A program made the translations under genes and the position numbers. Below the pieces are notes generated by a model. That model was not told the DNA's origin, ran no database searches, and saw nothing but the letters and a program-made list of their open reading frames with translations. From positions 62,001-126,000 of the forward strand of contig JAVJVK010000001.1 of assembly GCA_040221175.1 (NCBI GenBank): 64,000 bases of DNA. The letters are read 5' to 3'. Source of the stretch: Phycisphaerales bacterium. Its GTDB lineage: Bacteria > Planctomycetota > Phycisphaerae > Phycisphaerales > UBA1924. The stretch's first letter is position 1. Every line of letters starts with the position of its first letter. Shown here piece by piece: positions 7,010-18,625 of this stretch.

Positions 7010-10000
7010 ATGCGATATCCATCCGTCTGGTTTATCACGCCGATCATCGTCCTCTTCGCTGCCCTGGGAGCCGCCGCCCAAGATGAGGCGACGCCCGAAC
7101 AGTCCGGGCAATCGCCCGTCACCCAGCCCGAGGCCGCTCAGAGCACACCGCCTGCCCCGATCGAGACGCCGACGGTCGCGCAGGTGCAGGAGCGCATTGC
7201 GCAAGTCGAGGCAGACGAAGAACTGGACGATGCGTCAAAGGACGCCATCCTCGCGCCGTTGCGTGCCGCCGTCGACGCCCTGCAGCAGCGAAACGCCGCC
7301 CAAACGCAGCGCCGGGAGTTTGCCGACGCAACGGCCGCGGTGCCCGGCACGCTGGAACAACTGCGCTCCGAAGTTGATCAACCGGTAACCACGCCGGTGC
7401 TGCCCGACTACGGGCAGATGCCTGCCGATCAGGCCCTGGATGCGGTCCGTGCCGTGATGGGGGAGGCCCAGGCTCGTCTCGATGCGGCCCGGGCCGAGCA
7501 GGCCCGCCTCCAGGCCGAGGCAGCCGAGCGCGAGCAGCAACTTGCAGCCGCTCCGACGCAACTGGTGCAGTGGGGCGAGCAACTCACCGAGGCGACGACC
7601 GAGTTGGCGGCGCTGCCGCAAGACCCTGCCGATCCCGCCGCCCAGGCCCGCCGCTGGCAGAAGCAGGCCGAAGCCGCCGAACTCGCCGCACGCATCGCTC
7701 GCCTGGAAGCCGAGGTCGCCAGCTACACGGCTCGGCGCGAGTTGCTGCCGCTGCGCCAGACGCTCGCCCAGCGCAAGGCCGACACCGCTTCGAGACTGCT
7801 TGAGAAGCTCCGCGCAGCCGAGACCGAGGCTGCCAATCGCAAGGCGCGTCAGGCCCAGCAGGAAGCCCGCCAGCAGGCCGACGAGGTCGCCGACGCCCAA
7901 CTGAGCGAGCTGGCCAAGGAGACCAGCGAACTCGCCTCACGCCGCCTGGGCCCCAAGGGCACGCTAGAACGCCTCGAATCGGTTCGGGTCGAACACAATC
8001 GAGCGGAAGAAAAACTCGCCGAACTCCAGCGAAGGGCCCGCAACACCACCGCCCGCGTACAGGCCGCCGGCCTCACGCAAATCGTCGGCCAGTCCCTGCG
8101 CAGCGAGTTGCGCGAGCTTTCCCGCTTCGAGCCCGAGTCAGACGACCAGCTCAAGTCCAAGATCGACGACGCACAGCTCAAGCTCATTGAGATCGAAGAG
8201 AAGCTCCTGCAGTATCGCGACGTGCAGTCGGCAATCGAGCGGGCTCGCCAACGCGTCGCCAACGGCGACGAGGCCCTGCCCCCGGCCGTCGAACAGCAGA
8301 TCACCAGCATCATCACCAGCTACGTCGACACGCTCCAGGCGCTCGAGTCGGAGTACCGCAGCTACATCGATGAGGCGTACGAGCTCGCCGCGACACGCAA
8401 GACGCTCGCGCAGACGCTCGAAGCGTTCCGCACCTATATCGAAGAACGCATTCTCTGGACCCGAAGCGTCCAGGGGTCGTCCATTCCTCGAGTCGAGGAC
8501 GTCGTGGATGGGGGCATCTGGTTGCTCGGCGGCCAGCGTGTGCCCGCCCGAGCGACGGGCGTCGTCTCGCGTTCGACGCCCATCGGCACTCGGTGGCTCG
8601 ACGCCCTGGCCGACTGGTGGCCGCCGCAGGTCCTCGTGTTTCCCGTGACGATCGCACTGATCGCTTCCCTCTGGGCGCGCCGCCGCGCGCGACGGGCCCT
8701 GCGAAGCATCGCCGGCCAGGTCCGCAAGTTCAACAGCGACCGCATGCGGCTGACGCTCGAAGCGCTTCCGCTGACAGTCGTCGTCAGCCTGCCCCTGCCC
8801 ATCGCCCTCGCGCTGGCCAGCCTGCTCCTTACCGGCACCGACGTCGAGGTTGCCCAGGCCGTCGGGAAGGCCTTGTTCGAAGCGGCCATCTTCGCCTTCG
8901 TGCTGGAATTCGTCCGTCACGCGGCCCGCACCGATGGACTGCTCGAGGCGCACTTCCGCTGGCGTCGCGATGGCCTCGTGCAACTCCGCCGGCTGGTGTT
9001 CCTGCTCGAGGCCTCGCTGATTCCCGTCGCAATCCTCACACGCGCCTATGCCCACCAGCCTGACTTCGTCATCAACGACGCCGTCGGACGGCTCCTGTTC
9101 ATGCTCGGCCAGCTCATCCTGGCGGGCTTCACGGCGTGGGCGTTTGCGCCCTGGCTGCCCTTCGTCCAGAACTATCTCGTCAAGCATCGATCGGGCGTGG
9201 TGAACCAGACGCGATGGGCGTGGTACCCGCTGCTGGTCGCCGCGCCCCTCGCGCTGACCGTCCTGGCTGGCGTGGGGTACTACTACACCGCCGCGCAGCT
9301 CGACGAGCGTCTGCACCTGACCGTGTGGCTCGCGGTCGCCGCCATCATCGCGTACAACCTCGTCCTGCGATGGCTCTTCATCGAGCGGCGACGCTTGCTC
9401 GTCAAGCGCGCACAGCAACGCCGCGAAGAAGAAGCCGCCGAACGAGCCGAGAAGGACGAGGGCGGCGGGGGCGAAGACGGCGGCATAGAAGTCGAAACAC
9501 CCGAGCTCGATGCGGCCGAGGTCGATACCCAGACACGCCGCGTGCTCGTTGCCGCCGTGCTCGTGAGCGTCGTGCTGGGCATGTACGGCCTGTGGTCCGC
9601 GCAGTTGCCGGCGTTGCGGATGCTCGAACGCGTCCAACTGTGGCCCACGATCACCGTGCTCGAGTCCGACGTGGCCGCATCGCCCGTGCTGACCGATCCG
9701 GCGCCGGCAGAGCCCGAAACTCCGTCCGACGCTTCGGCGAGTGAGGCGCCCGCAAGTGAAAGCTCCGGAACCGGTCTGCTCGGCCTGGGGTCCACGAGCG
9801 AGCCGGCTGCGGGCCAGAGCGTCAACGTCATCACCCTCGCCGACGTTGGCGCTGCCTTCCTGTTCTTCGCGATCACCTGGGTGCTTGCGCGGAACCTCCC
9901 AGGCTTGCTCGAGATCACCATCCTCAAGCGGCTGCCCTTCGACGCGGGCGCCCGATTCGCCGTCACCAGCATCCTGCGATACCTCCTCGTCATCGTCGGC

Positions 10001-10690
10001 ATCTTTCTGGGCTTCGGCGCCATCGGCATCGGCTGGTCCCAGGTCCAGTTTCTGGCCGCGGCTCTTACGTTCGGCCTGGCCTTCGGCCTCCAGGAGATCT
10101 TCGCGAACTTCATCTCGGGCCTGATCATCCTCGTTGAGCGTCCCATGCGGGTGGGCGACACCGTGACGGTCAACAACATGAACGGCAAGGTGACCCGCAT
10201 CCGCATGCGCGCCACGACCCTGCTCGACTGGGACCTTCGCGAGGTCATCGTGCCCAACAAGGTCTTTATCACGCAGGAGTTCACCAACTGGACGCTCTCG
10301 GATCCGCGCATCCGTGTCACCGTGCCGGTCGGGGTCTCCTATGGCTCGGACGTTCGCCTCGTCCAGCAGACGCTCTTGGAGATCGGTCAGAGCCACCCCC
10401 ACGTCGTGACCGAGCCCCGCGTCCGATCACTCTTCCTGGGCTTTGCGGACAGCACGCTGAACTTCGAGCTGCGCGTCTACCTCGAGAGCTACGACTTCTT
10501 CCTCGACGTCAAGAGCGATCTACACACCCGGATCGCAGAACGATTCCGAGAGCTCGACATCGAAATCGCATTCCCGCAGCGGGACCTCAACATCCGGAGC
10601 ATCGGCCCGCTGGCCGACGTTCTCGCGCAGCGTTCGAGTGATCGAGACGGCCAGCACGAGAAGCCCAGGCCCGAGGGCGAGCAGCCATGA
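7010..10690 (+). CDS. mscK: MscK/KefA-type large mechanosensitive channel
   Basis: From ATG 7010 the product has 1226 residues; this start opens the signal peptide MRYPSVWFITPIIVLFAALG (cleavage after AAA-Q). Residues about 30-500 are Ala/Gln/Glu-rich, heptad-like and almost certainly coiled coil, matching the periplasmic MscS_porin region of MscK. Then come roughly eleven hydrophobic helices (about 540-1030), interrupted by a charged cytoplasmic loop (RRREEEAAERAEKDEGGGGE) and a Pro/Ser-rich linker. The last 230 residues are the MscS core: the pore helix (FLAAALTFGLAFGLQEIFAN, FISGLIILVERP) and the beta domain (MRVGDTVTVNNMNGKVTRIR, VIVPNKVFITQEFTNW). The family releases ions and solutes on membrane tension. 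Length is close to E. coli MscK (1120). It diverges from the ECF sigma pair. Confidence 0.9.
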   Translation: MRYPSVWFITPIIVLFAALGAAAQDEATPEQSGQSPVTQPEAAQSTPPAPIETPTVAQVQERIAQVEADEELDDASKDAILAPLRAAVDALQQRNAAQTQRREFADATAAVPGTLEQLRSEVDQPVTTPVLPDYGQMPADQALDAVRAVMGEAQARLDAARAEQARLQAEAAEREQQLAAAPTQLVQWGEQLTEATTELAALPQDPADPAAQARRWQKQAEAAELAARIARLEAEVASYTARRELLPLRQTLAQRKADTASRLLEKLRAAETEAANRKARQAQQEARQQADEVADAQLSELAKETSELASRRLGPKGTLERLESVRVEHNRAEEKLAELQRRARNTTARVQAAGLTQIVGQSLRSELRELSRFEPESDDQLKSKIDDAQLKLIEIEEKLLQYRDVQSAIERARQRVANGDEALPPAVEQQITSIITSYVDTLQALESEYRSYIDEAYELAATRKTLAQTLEAFRTYIEERILWTRSVQGSSIPRVEDVVDGGIWLLGGQRVPARATGVVSRSTPIGTRWLDALADWWPPQVLVFPVTIALIASLWARRRARRALRSIAGQVRKFNSDRMRLTLEALPLTVVVSLPLPIALALASLLLTGTDVEVAQAVGKALFEAAIFAFVLEFVRHAARTDGLLEAHFRWRRDGLVQLRRLVFLLEASLIPVAILTRAYAHQPDFVINDAVGRLLFMLGQLILAGFTAWAFAPWLPFVQNYLVKHRSGVVNQTRWAWYPLLVAAPLALTVLAGVGYYYTAAQLDERLHLTVWLAVAAIIAYNLVLRWLFIERRRLLVKRAQQRREEEAAERAEKDEGGGGEDGGIEVETPELDAAEVDTQTRRVLVAAVLVSVVLGMYGLWSAQLPALRMLERVQLWPTITVLESDVAASPVLTDPAPAEPETPSDASASEAPASESSGTGLLGLGSTSEPAAGQSVNVITLADVGAAFLFFAITWVLARNLPGLLEITILKRLPFDAGARFAVTSILRYLLVIVGIFLGFGAIGIGWSQVQFLAAALTFGLAFGLQEIFANFISGLIILVERPMRVGDTVTVNNMNGKVTRIRMRATTLLDWDLREVIVPNKVFITQEFTNWTLSDPRIRVTVPVGVSYGSDVRLVQQTLLEIGQSHPHVVTEPRVRSLFLGFADSTLNFELRVYLESYDFFLDVKSDLHTRIAERFRELDIEIAFPQRDLNIRSIGPLADVLAQRSSDRDGQHEKPRPEGEQP

Positions 10691-10712
10691 ACCGACCGTC
10701 AATCGCGCGGGC

Positions 10713-11237
10713 TTAACCAGCGCTCCGCTCGGGCTCGAGCGCATCGAGCATGTCGGCGTAGGTTCCCGACACGGGCTCGCCCAGCGTTGGCCCCAGGATG
10801 TGGCGTAGCTCGCCGATGTTCTCGTGGCAGCGTGCAACGTTGTGCGCCGTGCTCACCGCGGCCTCGAGTTCGCAGAACTGCCCCAGCCCGGCGATCTCGT
10901 CGAAATGGATCCGCACGTTGCTGCGCATCAAGGCGACGCGGGTCTTGCACACCACCCGCCACGTGGGCGGGTCGGTCCGGCCGAAGCGAAGCCGCATCTG
11001 CGCCTCGTCGTACAACGTGAATCGGCTCAGGTGTGGCGCCAGGTCATCCCGCCGGTCGTAGAAGATGTACTCCACCGGCTCGTCGACCGCCTCGCGTTTC
11101 TTGAATACACCGCTAGGAACGCGGAAGTAGGTGTCGCGCAGCTCGAGCGTGGTGAGCGGCGTGGCCCCGGCGCGCAGCAGCGCGGCCATCGCCGTCTCGG
11201 GGTCCCGTAACTCGCTGCGAAACTCCAGGCTCTGCAT
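10713..11237 (-). CDS. CYTH-like domain protein (class IV adenylyl cyclase/triphosphatase superfamily)
   Basis: A 174-residue protein that begins MQSLEFRSELRDPETAM, a variant of the ExExK-type opening strand of CYTH tunnel-fold enzymes. Further family features are the DTYFRVPSGVFKKR segment and paired basic/acidic strands (QMRLRFGRTDPPTWRVVCKT, then VRIHFDEIAGLGQFCELEAA). CYTH proteins bind triphosphorylated substrates with divalent metals; activities include class IV adenylyl cyclase and thiamine- or inorganic triphosphatase. The first motif here is EFRSEL rather than a full ExExK, so catalytic competence is doubtful. The gene ends 23 bases from the convergent channel gene and is 78 bases downstream of ligA on the same strand. 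Confidence 0.68.
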   Translation of the reverse strand: MQSLEFRSELRDPETAMAALLRAGATPLTTLELRDTYFRVPSGVFKKREAVDEPVEYIFYDRRDDLAPHLSRFTLYDEAQMRLRFGRTDPPTWRVVCKTRVALMRSNVRIHFDEIAGLGQFCELEAAVSTAHNVARCHENIGELRHILGPTLGEPVSGTYADMLDALEPERSAG

Positions 11238-11314
11238 GCGGGGCCCGCCCTCCCGGGCGCACCGATCGCGCCCGAACCCACTATCGGCGATTCAGGGCGT
11301 CGAACGCAGCGAGC

Positions 11315-14413
<3,099 letters not shown>

Positions 14414-14419
14414 GTCCGC

Positions 14420-15097
14420 TTACGGGCAGCCGGCGTCGAACTCGTTCTGGAACGCCAGGAAGTCGAACAGGGTGAGCGAGCCGTCGCCGTCGAAGTCGGC
14501 AAGCGGGTCGCCGCTGTCGAACAGGTTCTGGAACGCCAGGAAGTCGAAGATCGTCAAGGACCCATCGCCGTCCAGGTCGGCCCGGCAATCGTCGCCCGCC
14601 TCGATGACGATCGAGCCGGTCATGCCGGTATGGAACTCGACGCGGCAGGTGTAGTAGTACTGGCCCGCGTCGTCGGCGGTGGGCGTCCATTCGATGAAGT
14701 CATCGGTGGGCGCGGGATCGGCCGTAAACGCGTCGATGGGCTCGAGCGTGGCGGCGTCGATCACTGCGCCATCGGTCGTGGTGCGCTGGAACATGCCGTC
14801 GCTGCCGTCCACGGGCAGCGTGTCGTCGCAGATGACGAACGGATGCGCCCCGGTCAGGCGACGAAACCGATAGGTCTCGCCGGCTGTCAGGATCAGCGTC
14901 GGATCGACGACATCCACGAAGCTTCCGCCGGTGTCGGACCAGTTGAACAGGTAGTCGCTCGCGCCCAGATTGTTCAGGCCGAACTCCACGCCCCCGGGTA
15001 CGCGGTAGACGCTGGGTGCGGGCTGGGTTGTCTGGGCGGCGGCCGTGGCGGCCAGGGCCGAGATGAGGGCGGCGCCAGTTAAGAATCGTATCGACAT
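14420..15097 (-). CDS. secreted cupredoxin-like protein with C-terminal GC-type dockerin
   Basis: 225 residues. The N-terminal signal MSIRFLTGAALISALAATAA is followed by AQ. Residues about 30-168 resemble a plastocyanin-type cupredoxin: His85 in GAHPFVI, and Cys151, His156 and Met159 in YYYTCRVEFHTGMTGSIVI match the order and spacing of type 1 copper ligands (His ... Cys-x4-His-x2-Met). The end holds two EF-hand-like repeats (ADLDGDGSLTIFDFLAFQN and ADFDGDGSLTLFDFLAFQN) closing in AGCP, the GC-type dockerin tail. It may be an electron carrier or copper binder held outside the cell. There is a large insert (about residues 92-140) between the first His and the Cys. Its stop lies seven bases from the convergent folD stop. 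Confidence 0.78.
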   Translation of the reverse strand: MSIRFLTGAALISALAATAAAQTTQPAPSVYRVPGGVEFGLNNLGASDYLFNWSDTGGSFVDVVDPTLILTAGETYRFRRLTGAHPFVICDDTLPVDGSDGMFQRTTTDGAVIDAATLEPIDAFTADPAPTDDFIEWTPTADDAGQYYYTCRVEFHTGMTGSIVIEAGDDCRADLDGDGSLTIFDFLAFQNLFDSGDPLADFDGDGSLTLFDFLAFQNEFDAGCP

Positions 15098-15245
15098 GGG
15101 GTCTCTCCTTCTTCGGGACGTCTTCCTTCCTGTTGGCTATGTCCATGCTCGCCCATGGCGTTGCATGCGGCGCACGAAAAAACGCGCGGCACTGGCTCTC
15201 CCGCACGTCCAGAGGGGATTCGGGGCGAACAGCGACCGAGACGGC

Positions 15246-16259
15246 TCAGCTGAACCGGCTCAGCAGTTCGCGAACCTTCGGCTGGCGATGTTCGATCTGC
15301 AGGCTCTTGCGGAAGTGCTCCAGGGCCTGTTGGAGGGCCACCGAATCGGTCCGGTCGCTCTGGATGAACTGGTTCAAGCGGAGCACGGCCAGGCCGTTCA
15401 GGGCCGGGTAGTGGCGGGCGTCGATCTCCAGGGCGCGCTCGAAGCTCGTTTGCGCTGCGTCGAAGTCACCCATGCGGAACAGGGCCGAGCCGCGACGCTC
15501 CCACGCCAGCGACGTCTCGTTGGTCCGCAAGAGCTGGTCGAGCACGTTCACCGCCTGAGCATCTTCACCCAGCACGCGCAAGCTTTCGGCGAGGTTCACC
15601 AGCAACTCGGGCGAGATCGGATCGACCAATTCGGCGGCCTGCTGGTATTCGTCCACCGCTTTGCGGTGTTCGCCCATCGCCGCGTAGATCGAGCCAAGGT
15701 TGATGCGGGCTGGCGCGCTGTTGGGGTCGATGTACACAGCACGCTCGGCAAACGGACGAGCCAAGCGGGGCTCCTCGGCCTGCATGTAGGCAACCGAGAC
15801 GTTGATGTTGGCCGGTGCGTCGGTCGGGTCGAGTTCCAGCGAGTTGAGGTACGCGCGGATGGCGTCGGTGACGCGGCCGAGCGCTTGGAGCACCTGGCCC
15901 CGCTTGAAGTGGATGCGCGGGTTGTTGGGGTCCAGTTCCGACGCGCGGGTGTAGTACTGCTCGGCCGCGGCGGGATCGTTCAATTCGCGGGCGGCGTCGC
16001 CAGCGCCCACGTATGCGCGGGTCAGCAGCGGGTTGAGCTCGATGGCGCGTTGGAACTCGCTCAGGGCGGCCTGCGAGTCGCCCAGGCGGACATGGGCCGT
16101 GCCCTGATCGGCCGCGTCGTTGGCGGCGGTCAAGCGGGCCTGCTTCTTGGGGGATGGCCCCGAACTGCACGCGGACAGGCACAATCCCACCGCGACCATG
16201 GCGGCCACGAGGCCTCCCCTGGTCGTAATCCGTCGCGTGCCCGCCTGGCTGATGATCAT
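15246..16259 (-). CDS. TPR-repeat lipoprotein
   Basis: 337 residues from ATG 16259, preceded by GGAAGGGG. MIISQAGTRRITTRGGLVAA plus a hydrophobic run ends in LSAC, a lipobox. From about residue 45 to the end the protein is tandem tetratricopeptide repeats of 34 residues, e.g. GTAHVRLGDSQAALSEFQRA, EQYYTRASELDPNNPRIHFK and NLGSIYAAMGEHRKAVDEYQ, at least eight units. TPR lipoproteins act as scaffolds for envelope complexes; partner unknown. A frame extension of 93 codons upstream crosses the intergenic region and lacks a signal, so it is rejected. The gene lies upstream of the cupredoxin gene with a 148-base gap. Confidence 0.82.
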   Translation of the reverse strand: MIISQAGTRRITTRGGLVAAMVAVGLCLSACSSGPSPKKQARLTAANDAADQGTAHVRLGDSQAALSEFQRAIELNPLLTRAYVGAGDAARELNDPAAAEQYYTRASELDPNNPRIHFKRGQVLQALGRVTDAIRAYLNSLELDPTDAPANINVSVAYMQAEEPRLARPFAERAVYIDPNSAPARINLGSIYAAMGEHRKAVDEYQQAAELVDPISPELLVNLAESLRVLGEDAQAVNVLDQLLRTNETSLAWERRGSALFRMGDFDAAQTSFERALEIDARHYPALNGLAVLRLNQFIQSDRTDSVALQQALEHFRKSLQIEHRQPKVRELLSRFS

Positions 16260-16516
16260 CCGATGCCCCTTCCCAACTCTTCCGACACGATCCCCATGAA
16301 GTCGAGCCCTTCCAACGATCGGCGGGCGATCAGGGTTCGGCCTGCCCCGCCCGCAGAGGCCATTATCGCACCTTCTCGTCCACCGCATGAGGCCCGATCG
16401 GCCGGTTTGCTCTTCTGTGGCCACTACGCGCAATTTCGGCCGATAAGCTCCCGATGCGCCCCCTGCCGTTCTTGGGATGCCTGTGCCACACCGAGCCCCG
16501 TTCCGCCAAAGGTCAT

Positions 16517-17335
16517 ATGACTCCGATCCCATCGTCAATCACCGGGTCCAAGATCAGTCGGACCGGCCGTGTCACCGCTTTGTTCGGGTTGTTGGCCATG
16601 ATCGTCGTGTTCGCGCCGCTCGCCGGTTGCGTCCGCAAGTCCGAATTGCCGGTCACCCTGAGCTTCCGCAACGTGCGGGCCGTGGTGGTTCGTGGCGACA
16701 CGACGAGCGGGCAGAGCCGCATCACTCGCAGCGAGTGGGACCAAATCTGGCCGGTGGTCATCCGCCACCACAAGGTGAACAACCGCATGGCGATGAAGCC
16801 CAGCTTCGACGCTGGCCCGCCCACGATGGACTCGATCGCCGGCGTCGAGGTGCGCGACTATACCGCGAACATCGTCGTCGACAGCTTTAGCGGGCTCTCG
16901 AAGCTGCATCGAAGCCTGGAATCGCTCCAAGGCCAGCCGATCGCCCCCGGCCGGCGGTTGCAGTTGTCCCTCAGCGAGGTCTCGCTGGGCTTCTCGGGTA
17001 ACTTCATCAGCGCCCGGCGGACCGAGATGCTCCAGGGCCGGACCCTGCCGGGTGCCACGGTGGTGTTGTATGACCGCGATCCGGATCGGCCGCGGATCGT
17101 GCGGGCCGATGAGAGCGGGCAGTGGATGGTGCCGATCGTGACGACGCCCAGCCAGCGGTCGGTGGTGGGCTACAGCGTGCCGCCGGGCGTGCGCGACCGG
17201 CCCGAGACACGGCGGTACTTCCGCATCGACCTGACGACCAACATCGGGGAAGACATCGACGAGCGGCGCTTCAACAGCGAGATCGACGCCATGCGCGGCG
17301 GCATGAGCGGGTTCATCAACCGCATCACCAACTGA
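16517..17335 (+). CDS. lipoprotein of unknown function
   Basis: 272 residues from ATG 16517, with AAAGG seven bases upstream. The signal sequence carries basic residues (KISRTGR) and a hydrophobic core (VTALFGLLAMIVVFAPLAGC) ending in the lipobox LAGC. The mature part has no motif I can name: a beta-rich segment (LPVTLSFRNVRAVVVRGDTT) and a region ATVVLYDRDPDRPRIVRADE that reads like a carboxypeptidase-regulatory or Ig-like beta strand pair. An upstream in-frame start at 16454 would place extra residues before the signal and is unlikely. It is followed 67 bases later by an SDR gene on the same strand and diverges from the TPR lipoprotein. Confidence 0.7.
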   Translation: MTPIPSSITGSKISRTGRVTALFGLLAMIVVFAPLAGCVRKSELPVTLSFRNVRAVVVRGDTTSGQSRITRSEWDQIWPVVIRHHKVNNRMAMKPSFDAGPPTMDSIAGVEVRDYTANIVVDSFSGLSKLHRSLESLQGQPIAPGRRLQLSLSEVSLGFSGNFISARRTEMLQGRTLPGATVVLYDRDPDRPRIVRADESGQWMVPIVTTPSQRSVVGYSVPPGVRDRPETRRYFRIDLTTNIGEDIDERRFNSEIDAMRGGMSGFINRITN

Positions 17336-17402
17336 CGCTGGGCACCCCGGAGCAGCAGTCGTCACGGGCTTGAACCGCCTTCGGTGTGGCTATCGTCGGG
17401 GC

Positions 17403-18170
17403 ATGAGCGACTTCAAGGACCGTGTGGCCATCGTGACCGGCGCGAGTGCCGGCATCGGCCTGTCGACCGCACGCATGCTCGCCGAGGGCGGGGCCGTCGT
17501 CGTGGTCAACGCTCGGCGGGCGGGCCGGCTCGATGAACTGGTGGAGATCGATCCGCGCCGCGTGAAGCCCGTTGCCGGCGATGCCGCCGAGCCCGAGGTC
17601 ATCGAGGCCATGCTCGAGGCGGCCAAGGCCGCGGGCGGGCGCGAGGTCGACATGGTGATCGCCAACGCGGGTCGCGGCCTGCGTGGCTCACCGCTTGATT
17701 CGGACCAGGACGAATGGGAAGAGGTCCTGCAGATCAACACGCTGGCAGCGGCGAAGCTGATGCGGGCGGCGATCCACCGCATGTTCGCCGAGATCGGTGA
17801 GTACCAGGGACCGCCGAAACGCCCCCGCGACGTGGTCGTGCTGGGTTCGACGGTGGGGCGGAACCTGAGTCCGTTCAGCAGCTTCTACGGCGCCGCCAAG
17901 GCGGCCGTGCACATGATCGCCGAGGCCATGCGCCGCGAAGCGGGCCCGAAGGGCATCCGCGTGACGACTATCGAGCCGGGCGTCGTGGCCAGCGAGTTCC
18001 AATCGGCGGCGGGGTATGACCCCAAGGCCTTCGGCGAATTCATGGAGTCGATGGCGCCGGTGCTGACGCCCGAAGACGTGGCGCGATCGATCCTGTTTGC
18101 GTGTGCCCAGCCTGCGGGCGTGCACCTGAGCGAGATCATGCTGCGCCCCACGCGGCAGGCGTATCCGTAG
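17403..18170 (+). CDS. short-chain dehydrogenase/reductase (SDR)
   Basis: 255 residues, the normal length of a classical SDR. The nucleotide-binding motif TGASAGIG is at residues 13-20, an NAG motif follows at about 92 (VIANAGRGL), and the catalytic triad is Ser in VVVLGSTVG with Tyr and Lys in SSFYGAAKAAVHMIAEAM. After this comes PGVVASEF, the usual PG turn. The protein would reduce or oxidise a small carbonyl/alcohol with NAD(P)H in the cytoplasm; substrate unknown. The start ATG (17403) gives the standard short lead before the first strand. The stop faces the FKBP gene across a GC-rich hairpin. Confidence 0.9.
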   Translation: MSDFKDRVAIVTGASAGIGLSTARMLAEGGAVVVVNARRAGRLDELVEIDPRRVKPVAGDAAEPEVIEAMLEAAKAAGGREVDMVIANAGRGLRGSPLDSDQDEWEEVLQINTLAAAKLMRAAIHRMFAEIGEYQGPPKRPRDVVVLGSTVGRNLSPFSSFYGAAKAAVHMIAEAMRREAGPKGIRVTTIEPGVVASEFQSAAGYDPKAFGEFMESMAPVLTPEDVARSILFACAQPAGVHLSEIMLRPTRQAYP

Positions 18171-18181
18171 CGCATCAGAAA

Positions 18182-18201
18182 GCCCGGGCTCGCGCCCGGG
18201 C
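18182..18201. terminator. 8-bp GC hairpin between convergent genes
   Basis: GCCCGGGC (18182-18189), loop TCGC, GCCCGGGC (18194-18201). It lies 12 bases after the SDR stop and 24 bases from the convergent FKBP stop. No T-run follows, so termination may be factor-assisted. Confidence 0.5.
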
Positions 18202-18224
18202 CTCGTTCTGGTCGCCGCCGGGTC

Positions 18225-18566
18225 TTACTTGACGTCGAGCAGTTCGATGTCGAAGACCAGGTTGGCGCGAGGCGGAATGCTTGGTGGCGCGCCACGCTCG
18301 CCGTAGCCCAAGCTGTAGGGAATCTCGAGCCGGCGCTTGCCGCCGACCTTCATGCCGGGAATGCCGATCTGCCAGCCCTGGATGAGGCTGCCCAGCGGGA
18401 AGGTGATGGGTTCGCCGCGGTCGTAGCTGGAATCAAACTGGGTGCCGTCTTCCAGCGTGCCGCGATAGTGCACCTTCACGGTGGCGCCGTGCGGGCACTC
18501 GGCCCCCGAGCCAACCTCGACGTCTTCGGCCACCAGGCCGCCGGGCATTTCATGTCGTTCGGTCAT
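18225..18566 (-). CDS. FKBP-type peptidyl-prolyl cis-trans isomerase
   Basis: 113 residues, a single cytoplasmic FKBP domain with no signal peptide. VKVHYRGTLEDGTQFDSSYD, then IPGMKVGGKRRLEIPYSLGY and PPRANLVFDIELLDV are the core FKBP segments. Active-site positions expected for PPIase activity are present: Tyr in VHY, Phe-Asp in QFDSS, Trp in IQGWQIG, and Tyr in LGYGERG. It catalyses proline isomerisation in protein folding. The ATG at 18566 follows AAAGGAA. It lies 59 bases downstream of the four-domain FKBP lipoprotein gene and closely resembles that protein's first domain, so the two probably arose by duplication. Confidence 0.92.
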   Translation of the reverse strand: MTERHEMPGGLVAEDVEVGSGAECPHGATVKVHYRGTLEDGTQFDSSYDRGEPITFPLGSLIQGWQIGIPGMKVGGKRRLEIPYSLGYGERGAPPSIPPRANLVFDIELLDVK

Positions 18567-18625
18567 GCGAATCGGTTCCTTTCTTCCCGGGCCGTCCCGG
18601 GCATGTCTGCGGACTCTTCGGTGGC

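Noticed and set aside
8138-10402. 754-codon minus-strand open frame
   Set aside because: Antisense to the MscK-like channel. Composition (Arg, Asp, Gln, His) is that of a GC-driven shadow frame.
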